The notes below the pieces were generated by a model. The model saw only the letters and a program-made list of their open reading frames with translations. It had not been told where the DNA came from and did no database searches. The translations under genes and the position numbers were made by a program. 64,000 bases of DNA from Choricystis sp. odSpoLacu1 (taxonomy: Eukaryota; Chlorophyta; Trebouxiophyceae): contig OY253650.1 of assembly GCA_958009055.1 (NCBI GenBank), positions 310,001 through 374,000 on the forward strand, given 5' to 3'. Positions 10,522-20,822 of this stretch are shown piece by piece (within the stretch, counting starts at the first letter, position 1; each line of letters begins with the position of its first letter).

Positions 10522-11371
10522 TCATGCCGCTGCTGCCTCCACCGCCGCGTCGCGCGCCTGCAGCAGCGCGCCCTCGATGACCGCAAACACGTCATCCATG
10601 CTCCCCTCCCCGTTGACGGGGACGAGCACGTCTTTGTAGTATCCCACGACCGCCGCCACGTTGGCGTGGTGGGAGGCGAGCCTCGCCCGCAGCGCGTCCT
10701 CGGTGTCATCCGACCGCTGGGTCAGGCGGGAGACGATTTCAGGAGGCGGAGGGTTAAAGGTGGTGTGGTAGATCACGCCCGTGACGGGGTCGAGCCTCCG
10801 CCCTACCACACGCTCCACCAAAATGTCGTCCGCCACATCCACCAGGATGAACACGTCGGGGCGGACGCCCGCAGCTTCGATGGCGTCCGCTTGTTCAGCG
10901 GAGCGGGGGTAGCCGTCGAGGAGCCAGCCACGCTCGGCCGCGTCGGGACGCGCGAGGCGCGCTTTGACCATGGCCACGACGACGTCGTTGGGCACCAGAG
11001 ATCCAGCATCCATGAATTTTTTGGCAGTCACACCCTCAGGCGTGCCGGCCTCCACTTCGGCGCGCAGGAGGTCGCCCGCGCTGATGTGGACGAGGCCAAA
11101 CTGTGGGAGAGTGGAGGGTGAGGTTGGTCGCACGACGAAAAACAGGCGCTGCGCCTCTCTCTCTCTGCCGCCTCTCGCTCCCACCCTCAACCCGCATTTC
11201 CCACACCCTCACCTTGTCCACAATCTTGGCACACTGTGTCCCCTTGCCCGCGGCGGGCGGGCCAGCGATCATGACGCGCAGGGGACGGTCGGTGGCAGAC
11301 GCGTGCACAGCGACGGCCGCGCGGCGTGCGGCGCGGGCGGTGGGGCGGGGCAGGGCGGCGAGCGCCGGCAT
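10522..11371 (-). CDS. ADK: Adenylate kinase, plastid-type
   Basis: Catalyses ATP + AMP to 2 ADP. On the minus strand exon 1 is 11371-11213 and exon 2 is 11100-10522, giving 245 residues. The first 30 or so residues are Ala/Arg-rich without acids, as expected for a plastid or mitochondrial targeting peptide. The P-loop GPPAAGKGTQ (from residue 37) has Ala where most kinases have Gly. Next come GLVHISAGDLLRAEV (AMP site), GWLLDGYPRS, the long-type lid VVGRRLDPVTGVIYH, and RLTQRSDDTEDALRARL. The intron splits just before the AMP-binding segment. The gene is divergent from XPD, sharing a 465 bp spacer. Plastid location is inferred from the N-terminus and family resemblance. Confidence 0.93.
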
Positions 11372-11836
11372 GCGGGCAGGTGAGCCTGTCGAGAGTGTGA
11401 ATTGGGGGGGGCAGGGGAAGGGAGAGTGAGTGAGACGCTCGGCAGCACGCCCCCGCCGGCCAGCGCGCTAGTCTTTGCGTTTTTTGCCAACGCACCACGT
11501 GCCCCAACCACCGCGCGGGGGGGGGGGGCGCGCCCAGACACGGGCGCGGCGACGACGGACGTCTTGCTGGTGAGCAGCATTGGGGTGGAAGTGCGGGGGG
11601 AGAGCAGACGGCGGCGTGAAAAAACGACGAGGGTTGTTTTCAGACGTCGGCCCTGACGCTCACACTCCCGTTTTCCCTTTTCCTCTGCGTTTTTCCGTGG
11701 GGGGACGCGCGCTCCCCCCGCCCGCGCGCGCGGGGTCTTCCGCTCCGCCCACACACACACACAGCACGCGTGCGTGCGTGCAGAGGGGCGGCACAGTCGA
11801 AAGATCGAGTGCGGCGAAACACTCCACCCGCCCACA
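11372..11836. promoter_or_regulatory. Bidirectional spacer adenylate kinase / XPD
   Basis: A head-to-head interval of 465 bp that must hold both promoters. It contains a G12 run near 11518-11529 and T-rich patches at 11635-11700. No TATA box stands out. Confidence 0.5.
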
Positions 11837-14437
11837 ATGCGGTTCCTGCTCGACGGCCTGCCCGTCTACTTTCCCTATGAATACATCTACCCGGAGCAGT
11901 TTCAGTACATGCTGGAGCTGAAGCGCGCGCTGGACGCCAAGGGGCACTGCTTGCTGGAGGTGAATGGAGAGGAGAGAGGGAGGCGTTGAATGGGCGGCGC
12001 CTTTGTTTTACAACCCTTCCACCCACCCACCCACACACACACACACACACCAGATGCCCACCGGCACCGGCAAGACCATCACCCTCCTCTCCCTCATCAC
12101 CTCCTACCAAGCCGCCCACCCGGACGTGGGCAAACTCATTTATTGCACGCGCACGGTACCCGAAATGGAGAAAGTTTTGGCCGAACTCTCCGACCTTGTC
12201 GCCTACCGCGCCCGCTACTACGACGGCTCCGTCGCCTGTGACGCTGGACCCGGAGGCGCCCCCCCACCCATGCTGGCGGTGGGGCTGTCCTCCCGTAAAA
12301 ATCTGTGCGTCAACCCAGCGGTCGTGGGGGCCGCCCCGACGCGCGAGTCGGCGGACGCGCGCTGCCGAGCGTTGACCGCGTCCTGGGTGCGGGACAAGGC
12401 GGGGCCAGCCGCGCTGGCGCGGGCGGCTACGCAGGCGTGTGGAGGTGGCTGTGGTGGTGGTGGGCAGGGGGCATCTGCTCCGCCAGCCGACCTCGAAGAC
12501 GGTCCCTCTTCTCGCCTCTGCCCCTGGCACGAAGGCCTGGAAGCCGCCGGCCCGTCCGCCGCCCTGGATGCTGGCGTCTACACCCTGGCCGACCTGCGCG
12601 CCCTGGGGCGCAAGCGGGGGCACTGCCCCTACTTTTCGGCGCGGAGGGCGATTGCCGCAGCGTCCGTCGTCGTGTTCAACTACCAATACATGATCGACCC
12701 CAAGGTCGCCTCCCTCGTCTCCCGCGACCTGGAGCGCGAGTGCATCGTCGTGTTCGATGAAGCCCACAACATCGACACCGTGTGCATTGATGCGTTGTCG
12801 GTGGCCCTGCGCGACGGCACGCTCGCCGCGGCCGACGCGAATGTGCGGCGGCTCCAAGCCGCCGTTGAACGCACCAAGGAGACGGACGCCGCCCGGTTGA
12901 GGGAAGAGTATGATCGGTTGGTGGCGGGCTTGCGGGGTGCCACGGGAGGCGGTGGCGGCGCCCCGCCGCGCGGCGAAGAGTGGCTCGCCAACCCGGCTGT
13001 TCCCGAAGATGTGTTGGCGGAAGCAGTCCCCGGCAACATCCGCCGCGCCGAACACTTTGTCGCCTTCCTGCGCCGCCTGGTGGCCCACCTCACCGACCGC
13101 ATGGCCACGCCCGACGTGGAGACACAGTCGCCGACCGCGTTCCTGGCCACCCTCCAGACCGCGCTCGGCGTCGACGGCAAAACGCTCCGCTTTTGTTACG
13201 ACCGCCTCGCCTCCCTCCTCAAAACCCTGGAAATTTCAGCCACCGACGACTTTGCCCCCATCCACGCAGTGGCCGACTTTGCGACGCTGGTGGGGACGTA
13301 TGCGCGGGGATTCACCGTCATCATCGAACCCTGTGACGACCGCGCGCCGGGCGTGCCTGACCCCGTCCTCCAGCTCGCCTGTCTGGACGCGTCCCTCGCC
13401 ATGCGCCCAATATTCAACCGGTTTCGGTCAGTCGTCATCACGTCGGGCACGCTGTCCCCGCTGGACCTGTACCCCCGCATCCTAGACTTTCGCCCCGCCA
13501 CCATCGCCTCCCTCGCCATGACCCTCACCCGCGAGTGCATGCTGCCCGCCGTCCTGGCCCGCTCCGCCGACGGCGGGCCCCTCTCCACCAAGTTCGACAT
13601 GCGGGACGATCCCGCTGTCGTGCGCGGCTACGGGCGCCTGCTGGTGGATTTGGCGGCCGCCGTCCCCGACGGCCTGGTCGCGTTTTTTGTGTCCTACTCC
13701 TACATGGACGCCGCCGTCGCCGCCTGGCATGAGGCCGGCATCCTGGCCGAACTGCTGGCCCGCAAACTGGTGTTTGTGGAGACGGCGGACGTGGTGGAGA
13801 CGTCGCTCGCTCTCGACAACTTTCGCCGCGCGTGCGACTGCGGGCGCGGCGCCGTGTTTTTGTCTGTTGCCCGCGGCAAGGTGGCGGAAGGCATCGACTT
13901 TGACCGCCACTATGGGCGGTGCGTCGTCATGGTGGGGGTGCCGTACCAGTACACGCTGTCGAGGGTGCTGCGGTGAGTCTGTGGGGAGGGAAGGAGAGAG
14001 AGAGGGTGGGGTGATGACAAAAACGCGAAAACGCGCCAACACCTTCTCACCCTCACACACACACGCACCACACACACCACAGCGCCCGCCTCGAATTCCT
14101 GCACGACACGTTCCAGGTGCGTGAATCCGACTACCTGGCTTTTGACGCTGTCCGACAGGCTGCTCAATGTGTCGGCCGCGTCATCCGCTCCAAAGCCGAC
14201 TACGGGCTGATGGTGTTTGCCGACGCCCGCTACCAACGTGCCGACAAGCGGGACAAGCTGCCTGGGTGGATTGCGGGCCGGTTGAAGGATGCTCATTTAA
14301 ACCTGTCCACCGACGCGCTGGCCCACGTGGCGCGCGCCTTCATGCGGGAGATGGCGCAACCCCTCCCCCCCGGCGCCGCGGCGGTGGGTTTGTTGAGCGA
14401 GGGGCAGGCCAACGCCATGGGGGCGGGGGGCGGGTGA
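11837..14437 (+). CDS. XPD: TFIIH DNA helicase XPD/RAD3
   Basis: 5'-3' helicase of the TFIIH complex, acting in nucleotide excision repair and transcription initiation in the nucleus. Exons 11837-11959, 12054-13972 and 14083-14437 give 798 residues. The N-terminus [20 protein letters not shown] is characteristic. The first intron sits just before Walker A (MPTGTGKT). Four cysteines in KNLC, DARC, LCPWHE and HCPYF would hold the 4Fe-4S cluster, and motif II is [10 protein letters not shown]-terminal motifs include [15 protein letters not shown] and [19 protein letters not shown], then KLPGWI and AHLNLSTD. All diagnostic residues are present, so it should be active. A Gly/Ala-rich insertion around the iron-sulfur region is lineage-specific. 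Confidence 0.97.
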
Positions 14438-14663
14438 GAAGGGGGAGAGAGAGACTGGTTTCTGTGTTTTTTTCTTCTGTTTTTGTTTGGTTTAGACACA
14501 ACACCCTCACTTTAACGTTTGCACACAAACGAGCGCACCACACACCCGAAGATACGCGCGCATGCCTCCCTCTCAGCTTCTCAGCTGCACACGTCGGGCC
14601 CAGTAGAGAGGCGGCCAACACACTCCCCCCCAGTGAGGCTGACCGTTTTTTTTCTCTGTTTCG

Positions 14664-15242
14664 ATGGCCGCCACACCAGCCCCGCCTGATGGTGGCGACT
14701 TTTACACGGCCGCGTGAGTGTCGCGTGAGAGAAAAAGGGCGTGGGTGTCGCCCAGAGCCGACCGTTTCTTTTTCCTGTTTCCATCGACCCCTCCTTCCCT
14801 CCCACCCAGCCGCGCCGCGTCCGCCGCCCGCCTGGTCCCTGTGCTAGCCTCCCTGACAGCACGTTCTGCATCCATCACAGCCACCGCGGCCACCGCCCCC
14901 CCCGCGCGGTGGCCTGCCGCCGCGTTGGCTGCGGTCGACGCGACTGCACGCGCGCACGGCGCGCGCTGCGTGTGCTGGGACGACGGCTGCGGGGGGGAGG
15001 GAGAGGCACCATCTGCACCCCTGCTGGCCTGGATCGCGTGGGACTGGGGCGCCAACGGGCCGGTTGAGGGCGGGAAAGACAGCGCGGCTCTCACGTGGTC
15101 TTCGTTGACCGCGGCGCTGGGCCCTCCCCTGCTGCCGGAGGCAGAGCTGACGGCAGACAAAGTGGCCAACTGGCTAGACGCGCACACGGTTCGAGTGCAC
15201 GGGGTGGGGGCCGGCGGCCCGGCGCGGCCGAGAGAAGCGTGA
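14664..15242 (+). CDS. Hypothetical protein, 160 residues
   Basis: Exons 14664-14713 and 14810-15242 join in phase through a GTGAGT...CAG intron. The product starts MAATPAPPDGGDFYTAA and is Ala-rich, with a Cys-containing patch CVCWDDGCGG and an acidic middle, and ends in a hydrophilic tail. I recognise no family. The compositional bias and clean splice phases suggest a real gene, but an Ala-rich ORF in such GC-rich DNA could arise by chance. The 3' end faces tubulin cofactor C, only 59 bp away. Confidence 0.55.
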
Positions 15243-15301
15243 TCGAAAAATTGTTTTTGTGTGTCACAGAAAAAAAAGCTGATCAAAAAAATGCTACCTA
15301 T

Positions 15302-16334
15302 TCACACCAGCGGCGGCCGCCTCTCCACCTCGGGCAGCACGCTCCAGTGCGGGCTGGGCCCGCTGCGCGGCCACCCGAAATCTTTGACCTCGCGCCACGC
15401 GCCGCCCCCCGCCACGGCCCCTGTCGGCCCAGGCACCAGCGGCGCCACCCTCACCCCCTCACACTCCTCAATGATGGGGGGCGTGCCGACGGCCAGGTAC
15501 AGGTCGGTGGCGACCGTGCGGTGGATGCGCGCCTGATGTGCGGCTACCGCAAGAGCGCCGCCCTTCACCCCATCCACCACGACCGCCCCCCCAATGGCGT
15601 GCGTCAGGGCGAGCGTGGTGTCGGTCAGCCCCTCCAGCCGCAGGGCGGCCAGGGGGACGGTGACGACGATAGTGCAGCGCGTGAGGGCGGCCAACTCCAG
15701 GGCAGAGCCAGGGGGGACATCCCCCTCCCCCAGCGTCAGTACTGCGTCTGTGTGGCCTGAGATGCGGACGGCGGCTTGAGCGGCGGCGACACCAGCGGCA
15801 GGGGCGTCAGTGGAGGGTGGGGGGGGGGGTGCTGCTGCAGCGCGCGTATCACCATCCGTCGGCAACTGAAACGCCGCCCTGTCCGCCGCCGCCCGAGCCG
15901 CGTCAGCGCGGGTGCGCATGCCTGCAGCCGTCTCCAGCGCGCGGGCGGCGTCGTGGGGGGGCAGGCGGGGGGCCAGGGTGACCAGCGCGGCGTCGAGTGT
16001 TGAAACGCGCGCGGCGGCGGCCGCGGCCGCGGCGGGCGATGCTGCCGCCGCTTCGCCGTCCAGCGAGGCAGCCGCGGCAGCAGCGTCGGCTCGCCAGGCG
16101 GTCAGATCGGCGGCGGCGGCGTCAGCGGCGGCGGTGTCGGTGCTGGGGTGAAAGAAAAAGAGGGGGACTGTCGGCCTTCTGCGCGGCATAGGTTTTTTCT
16201 CGCGTCCTGTTTTTCGTTTCCCCGGCCTCTAACCTGGCCCGCGCCGCGGTTGCTCGCTCGCGGCGCTCTGCATCCCGAGCCGCCAGGCGCTGGGCCAGGG
16301 CGGGCGGGAGGCGGGTGGAGGGAGCGTCCGCCAT
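15302..16334 (-). CDS. TBCC: Tubulin-binding cofactor C
   Basis: GTPase-activating factor for beta-tubulin in tubulin heterodimer assembly. Minus-strand exons are 16334-16234 and 16142-15302; the codon split as AG/C rejoins in phase, giving 313 residues. The N-terminal third is Ala/Arg/Glu-rich and probably a helical bundle. The C-terminal beta-helical TBCC domain has VRISGHTDAVLTL, LTRCTIVVTVPLAALRLEG, GAVVVDGV and the catalytic region HQARIHRTVATDLYL, whose Arg fits the arginine finger, then TPPIIEECEGVRVAPL. The donor is GTTAGAG rather than the usual GTGAG. The gene is head-to-head with cystathionine gamma-synthase. Confidence 0.92.
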
Positions 16335-16589
16335 CGAAGCGCAAGGAAAAAAACGCACGCGAGAGTGAGTCGGCCCCGACTCAAACCCTCCACAACACTT
16401 TGTGCTTTTTCCTCCCGCATTCCACGCGAACGCGACCTCGTTGGCAACGCCCGTCGCACTTGACTGAGCTCCACTGGTCTTTCGCGCGGCCCCAGAGAGA
16501 CGCGGGGCGCACACGCCGCCCGGGGCGCTCTCAACTCGGCACCCAAATTCGGCCGCCGCGGCCCCATCTCCACCGCCTCCCCGCCCGCG
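16335..16589. promoter_or_regulatory. Bidirectional spacer TBCC / cystathionine gamma-synthase
   Basis: 255 bp separates the two start codons. T-rich tracts near 16345 and 16405 are the only evident features; no TATA or CCAAT box stands out. Confidence 0.45.
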
Positions 16590-18187
16590 ATGTCCCTGCC
16601 GCGGCCTCCCCTGACCGCGCGCCCTCTGGCCAGGTCGCTCGCCACCCCGCGCACACCAGCCCGCCCCCCGCGTGCCGCGTCCCCTGACGTGGCACCAGTG
16701 TCGACGCCGACCGACGATTTTCGCGCAAACGGCGCGCAGGCCGACCGGACGGCCGAGATCTATGGCCCCTCCCCCGTCGCCCAAAGCACGCTGACTGTGC
16801 ATGGAGGGGAGCGGGAGGGGCGGCCCCGCGTCAGCGACTCGTTGACGACGCCGATTGTGCAAGTGAGTGCAAGGAAGGGGAGAAGAGAGAGGCTGTGTGG
16901 GGGGGATAGGCCTGGGCGCGGCGTGCATTTGTGCGCGGGGCGTGGTGTCTTGAGACATGGGCTGGCGTGTGTGCGTGCAGGGGAGGGATGGTGGCTCCAA
17001 AGCGAGAGAGGCGGAGGCACGGCACGCCGGCCGCCACTCGCCTGGCCAAAACAAAAAACGCGCCTCACCAACCCCACCCACAAACCCACACACACCAGAC
17101 CTCCACCTACACCTTTAAAAACACGGCCGAACTCATCGCCTACCAGGAGGGTCGGTTTGGGTCGTACGAGTATGGACGGTACGGCAACCCCACCACGCGC
17201 ACCGTCGAAGAAAAGGTGCGCGTGCTGGAGCGTGCCGAAGACTGCCTCGTCTCCGCGTCCGGCATGAATGCGGCGACGACCATGCTGCTGGCGTTGGTGC
17301 CGGCGGGGGGGCACGTGATCACGACGACGGATTGTTACCGGCGGACGCGCCAGTTTATTCAGACTGTGCTCCCACGCATGGGCGTCGCAGCCACCGTCAT
17401 CGACCCCTCCGACATGGCCGCCCTGGAGGCCGCCCTGGCGTCTCGCCCGACCGCCCTGTTCTTCAGTGAGTCGCCCACCAATCCTTACCTGCGGTGTGTG
17501 GACATTCAGCAGGTCTCCAATTTGTGCCACGCGGCGGGGGCCCTTGTCTGCATCGACTCGACGTTTGCGACGCCCGTCAACCAGACGCCGTGCGACCTGG
17601 GGGCCGACCTGGTGCTGCACAGTGGCACCAAGTACCTGGCGGGGCACAACGACGTGTTGGCGGGTGCTGTCGCCGGCCGCGCCTCCGCCGTCGACGCTGT
17701 CCGCGCCATGCACAACGTCCTGGGCGGCACCGTCGACCCGCACGCCGCCTACCTCATGCTGCGCGGCATGAAGACGCTGGGGCTGAGGGTGGCCGCCCAA
17801 AACGCTGCGGGGCTGGAGCTGGCCAAGCGGTTGGAAGCGCACCCGCGCGTCTCGCGGGTTCACTACCCAGGCCTCCCCTCCCACCCCGACCACGCCATCG
17901 CCGCCCGCCAGATGTCGGGCTTTGGCGGCGTCATCTCCTTCGAAGTGGATGCCGACCTGTGGGGCACCGCCGCCGTCGTCGATGGTGTGCGGCTGCCCTA
18001 CATCGCGCCATCCCTGGGTGGCGTGGAATCGCTCATCGAACAACCCACCGTCATCAGCTATTGGGACCAGGGGCCGGAGGAGAGGGCGAGGCTGGGCATC
18101 AGGGACAACCTGATCCGGTACTCGTGCGGGGTGGAGAGTGTGGAGGACTTGTGGACGGATTTGTGCCAAGCGCTGGACAAGGCGTGA
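16590..18187 (+). CDS. CGS: Cystathionine gamma-synthase, plastid
   Basis: PLP enzyme joining O-phosphohomoserine (the plant-type substrate) and cysteine to form cystathionine in methionine synthesis. Exons 16590-16862 and 17099-18187 give 453 residues. Residues 1 to about 45 are a Ser/Thr/Pro/Arg-rich plastid transit peptide. Core motifs are TSTYTFKN, EYGRYGNPTTRTVE, SGMNAATTMLL, ESPTNPYLR, VCIDSTFATPVNQTP, and SGTKYLAGHND with the PLP lysine at about residue 269, then SLGGVESLIEQP and the C-terminal IRYSCGVES. The long N-terminal autoregulatory MTO1-type region of land-plant CGS is not visible. A TGTAA signal lies 56 bp after the stop. Substrate preference is inferred from the green-lineage context. 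Confidence 0.94.
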
Positions 18188-18242
18188 TTGATGGAAATGA
18201 GAGAGGGGGTGCGGGTTTTTTCACCTTCGTTTTTCGTTGTTT

Positions 18243-18247
18243 TGTAA
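18243..18247 (+). promoter_or_regulatory. Putative TGTAA poly(A) signal of cystathionine gamma-synthase
   Basis: TGTAA in a T-rich context 56 bp downstream of the stop codon, a position typical for the chlorophyte poly(A) signal. Confidence 0.5.
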
Positions 18248-18359
18248 TCCTTTTTTCTCCCGTCAACAAGGTCAGTGTGTGTGTTGTTGTTGCAGCTTTC
18301 AATTTTTACAGAAGACGGCGGAAAACGAACGAAAAAACGCGGCCGAATCAACTAAAATC

Positions 18360-19456
18360 TCACCTGCCACCAAACAACCCGCCCCACCCCCCCCTCTTGC
18401 CGCCTCTGTCCCCATGCCCCAGGTCCACCACCACCACCGCCACATTATCCTGCGTCCTCCGCTTGGCCGCCGCCTCCGCCAGGGCGGCGGCGGCCCCCGG
18501 CGCCCCCACGCCGCGGCGCAGCGCGGACCGCACGACTCGCACCGCGTCGGCTGACGACACGACGTCCCACACTCCATCCGACGCCACCACCACAAACTCG
18601 TCTGATGGCCCCGTCGTCACCTGAGTCACGTCGGGCGTGGGGACGACGGGGTCGGCTCGCAGGCGGGGGGGGCGGGGGAGGCCAGACTCGGCGGCCGCGG
18701 CCGCGACGACCGAATCTGCGCGCGGGCGCTTGAGGCCGCCGTCCCCAAACGCGCGGGACACGGCCAGCACGCCCAGGACGCGGCCGTCGTCCACAAACCC
18801 GCCCGCGGCTTGGACGCGGGCGGTTTCGGAGGCGGAGGACGGGGAGCGGCCGTCGACGCGGTGCTCCGACGTGAGGTCGAGCGGCGCGCCCCCGCGGCAC
18901 AGGACAGCCCGAGAGTCCCCCACGTTGGCCGCCACCACGCGCCCCTTGCCCGCCAGGATGACGGTGGCGGTGGACCCCGCGTCCCGTTCCTCGGGGTCGG
19001 GCAGGGAGGCCAGGTGGCGCAGAAGGGAGGAGTCGAGGCGGGAGAAGGCGGTCGCGAGGGGGGGGGGCGAGGTCGGCGGGGCAGCACAGGTCGCTGGCTG
19101 CTGCTGCTGCGGCAGCAGCACCAGCCCCTCCTTCTCCTCCTCCTGCTTTGACCAGGGCGTCTGCCAGGGCGGGGTAGAGCGCGTCCGCGAGCCAGCGCGC
19201 GGCCGCGCCGCCCGCGTGGCCGTCCAGGACTGCAGCCACCAGGTACCCACACCTCCCTCTTGGCACGACGAGTGCCACATCCTCCATCTCTTCGCGCGGG
19301 CCTTGGGCCAGGGACACGCCGTGAGGGAGGGGGGCGCCGTAGGTGGCGTCCCACGCGGAGGAAGGGGAGGGGGCGAGCGTGGCCCGCGGGGGGTGGGCGG
19401 CGCGCGCGGGGGGGGGCGGCGCGCAATGGGCGGACTGCGCGGGCAGGGTGCAGCAT
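18360..19456 (-). CDS. PP2C-type protein phosphatase, coding frame broken twice
   Basis: Metal-dependent Ser/Thr phosphatase. The most sensible reading starts at ATG 19456 (MLHPARAVRPLRAAP, transit-peptide-like). It changes frame within nine G at 19408-19416 and again within ten G at 19058-19067, and ends at 18360; removing one base from each run gives 364 residues. Segment two carries GPREEMEDVALVV and VAAVLDGHAGGAAARWL; segment three carries RVVAANVGDSRAVL, GVLAVSRAFGDGG, FVVVASDGVWDVVSS and KRRTQDNVAVVVV. These are the metal-binding Asp and Gly positions of PP2C, so the enzyme should be active if the frame is restored. DGHAGG with a plastid-like leader resembles the thylakoid phosphatase TAP38/PPH1, a suggestion only. 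Head-to-head with the zinc protein gene. Confidence 0.78.
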
Positions 19457-19640
19457 GATGATTGGATGTGTGTGTGGACGTGCGGGGTTGCGAGTGCGTG
19501 TCGAGCGGCGGGGAAGAGGGCCGCAATGGGAGCCCGACCCTCTTTCGTTATGGAGGAACGACTGAAGCCGCATTCGTCGTCACTCTTATTTTTGTCCGTT
19601 TTTCGTTTACTCCTCCCAACGCACGCTCTCTCTCTTCACT

Positions 19641-20146
19641 ATGGGTGGAGGTGCGTGCCCTCTGCACGTCTGCCCTGGCTGCTTGCTCAGCCAGTGTGGG
19701 ACAGGAGAGAGGGGAGAGCCGCAGCCCCCCCCCGGACGCACCACACCGACCCGACGGCTGCCCCTTTCCCCCCCACACACACCCACAGGCAACGCTCAAA
19801 AGTCGGCCATTGCGCGCGCCAAAGCCGCGGAGAAAGCCAAGAAGGGCGGCCAAGGTGTGTGAGAAAGAGAGGGAGCGTGAGGAGAGGGGCGGGGCAGAGG
19901 AGGAAAAAAGGCAGGGCCTTCGTTCGCCGTCAACGACGCGTCTGCCTGCCTCTCTCTCTCACCCACACCTCGATCCACACGACAGGCTCCCAGCTCAAAA
20001 ACAATGCCGCCTCCCAGTCCATCATCTGCCAGGTGTGCCGGTCCACCTTCATCTGCACGTCGACCGAGCTCAAGCTGAAAGAGCACCAGAGCAACAAGCA
20101 TGACAAGCACACGTTTGAGCAGTGCTTCCCCAACTTTGGCAAGTGA
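19641..20146 (+). CDS. Small C2H2 zinc-binding protein (4F5/At2g23090-like)
   Basis: Three exons, 19641-19650, 19789-19854 and 19986-20146, give a 78-residue protein, the usual family length. The first exon has just ten bases (MGG plus one base). The N-terminal half, NAQKSAIARAKAAEKAKKGG, is a basic 4F5-type segment. The C-terminal half has one zinc site, CQVCRSTF...HQSNKH, then FEQCFPNFGK at the end. Members are abundant, small and conserved in plants and animals (related to ZNF706) with poorly defined nuclear or stress roles. It shares a 184 bp bidirectional spacer with the PP2C gene. Confidence 0.92.
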
Positions 20147-20271
20147 GATGGAGGGAGTGAGAGGAAGGTATGTGTGGTTTAGTGCAAACAAACGCGTCGC
20201 CGCGGTTATTCCTCGATTTTTAGACAAAAAAAACATGCTCCCTTTTTACCCACACCCTCTCCTTCTCTCCC

Positions 20272-20681
20272 TCACTTCTTGGCTTTGACCGCGTTGCCAT
20301 CCTTGATGCAAGCCCGCTGATCAAGCTTCTTTAGCCGGGCCGCCGCCTGGCGGTCCATGCCGGCGCCCTCCCCCACCGCCGCGCCTTTTGCAGCAGCAGC
20401 CGCGCGGCGCAGCTCAAACGAGGCGGCCAGCGGGACGGTGACGCCGTCGGCGGTGATGGGGTTCGAGGCGGGCACGGCTGGTGGGTCCCCCGACTTCATG
20501 TAGTTGATGGCGGCCGAGGTGGAGGCCCGGGTGGAGGAGAGGGCTGGGGAGGGAAGGAGGGCTGGCAAGGGTCGGACGACGCTCCCCGGTGGTGTTGCTC
20601 TCGCCCAGCGCCTTGTTTCTGCATCACTGTACGTGCACACGCACCTCGCCTGGCGGCGGCCACACAGCGTTGCGCCTGCAT
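20272..20681 (-). CDS. Hypothetical small protein, 102 residues, possibly organelle-targeted
   Basis: Minus-strand exons are 20681-20645 and 20543-20272. The first exon of 37 bases encodes MQAQRCVAAARR plus one base, and the acceptor supplies the two bases needed, so the frame is kept. The N-terminus is Arg/Ala-rich without acids, like an organelle presequence. The rest includes AAINYMKSGDPPAVP and a Lys-rich end, DGNAVKAKK. No family recognised. The long reading frame that continues upstream through a poly-Phe stretch (an A22 run at 20760-20781) is untranslated sequence. The promoter must overlap the end of the adjacent Cys-rich gene. Confidence 0.55.
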
Positions 20682-20822
20682 AGGGGCGCGGGAGGGGGGC
20701 AGGAGGCGCGATTGGCCGCAAATCGGTCGAGAGGGGAGTGACGTCCGCCTTTTTGAGCGAAAAAAAAAAAAAAAAAAAAAAGTCTACAGCACGCCCACCC
20801 ACAGACGCCAGCGCCTGGCTTT

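Noticed and set aside
20760..20781. A22 run as the poly(A) tail of a retrotransposed copy
   Set aside because: No target-site duplication or upstream gene-like sequence in the right orientation was seen; it is a simple homopolymer.
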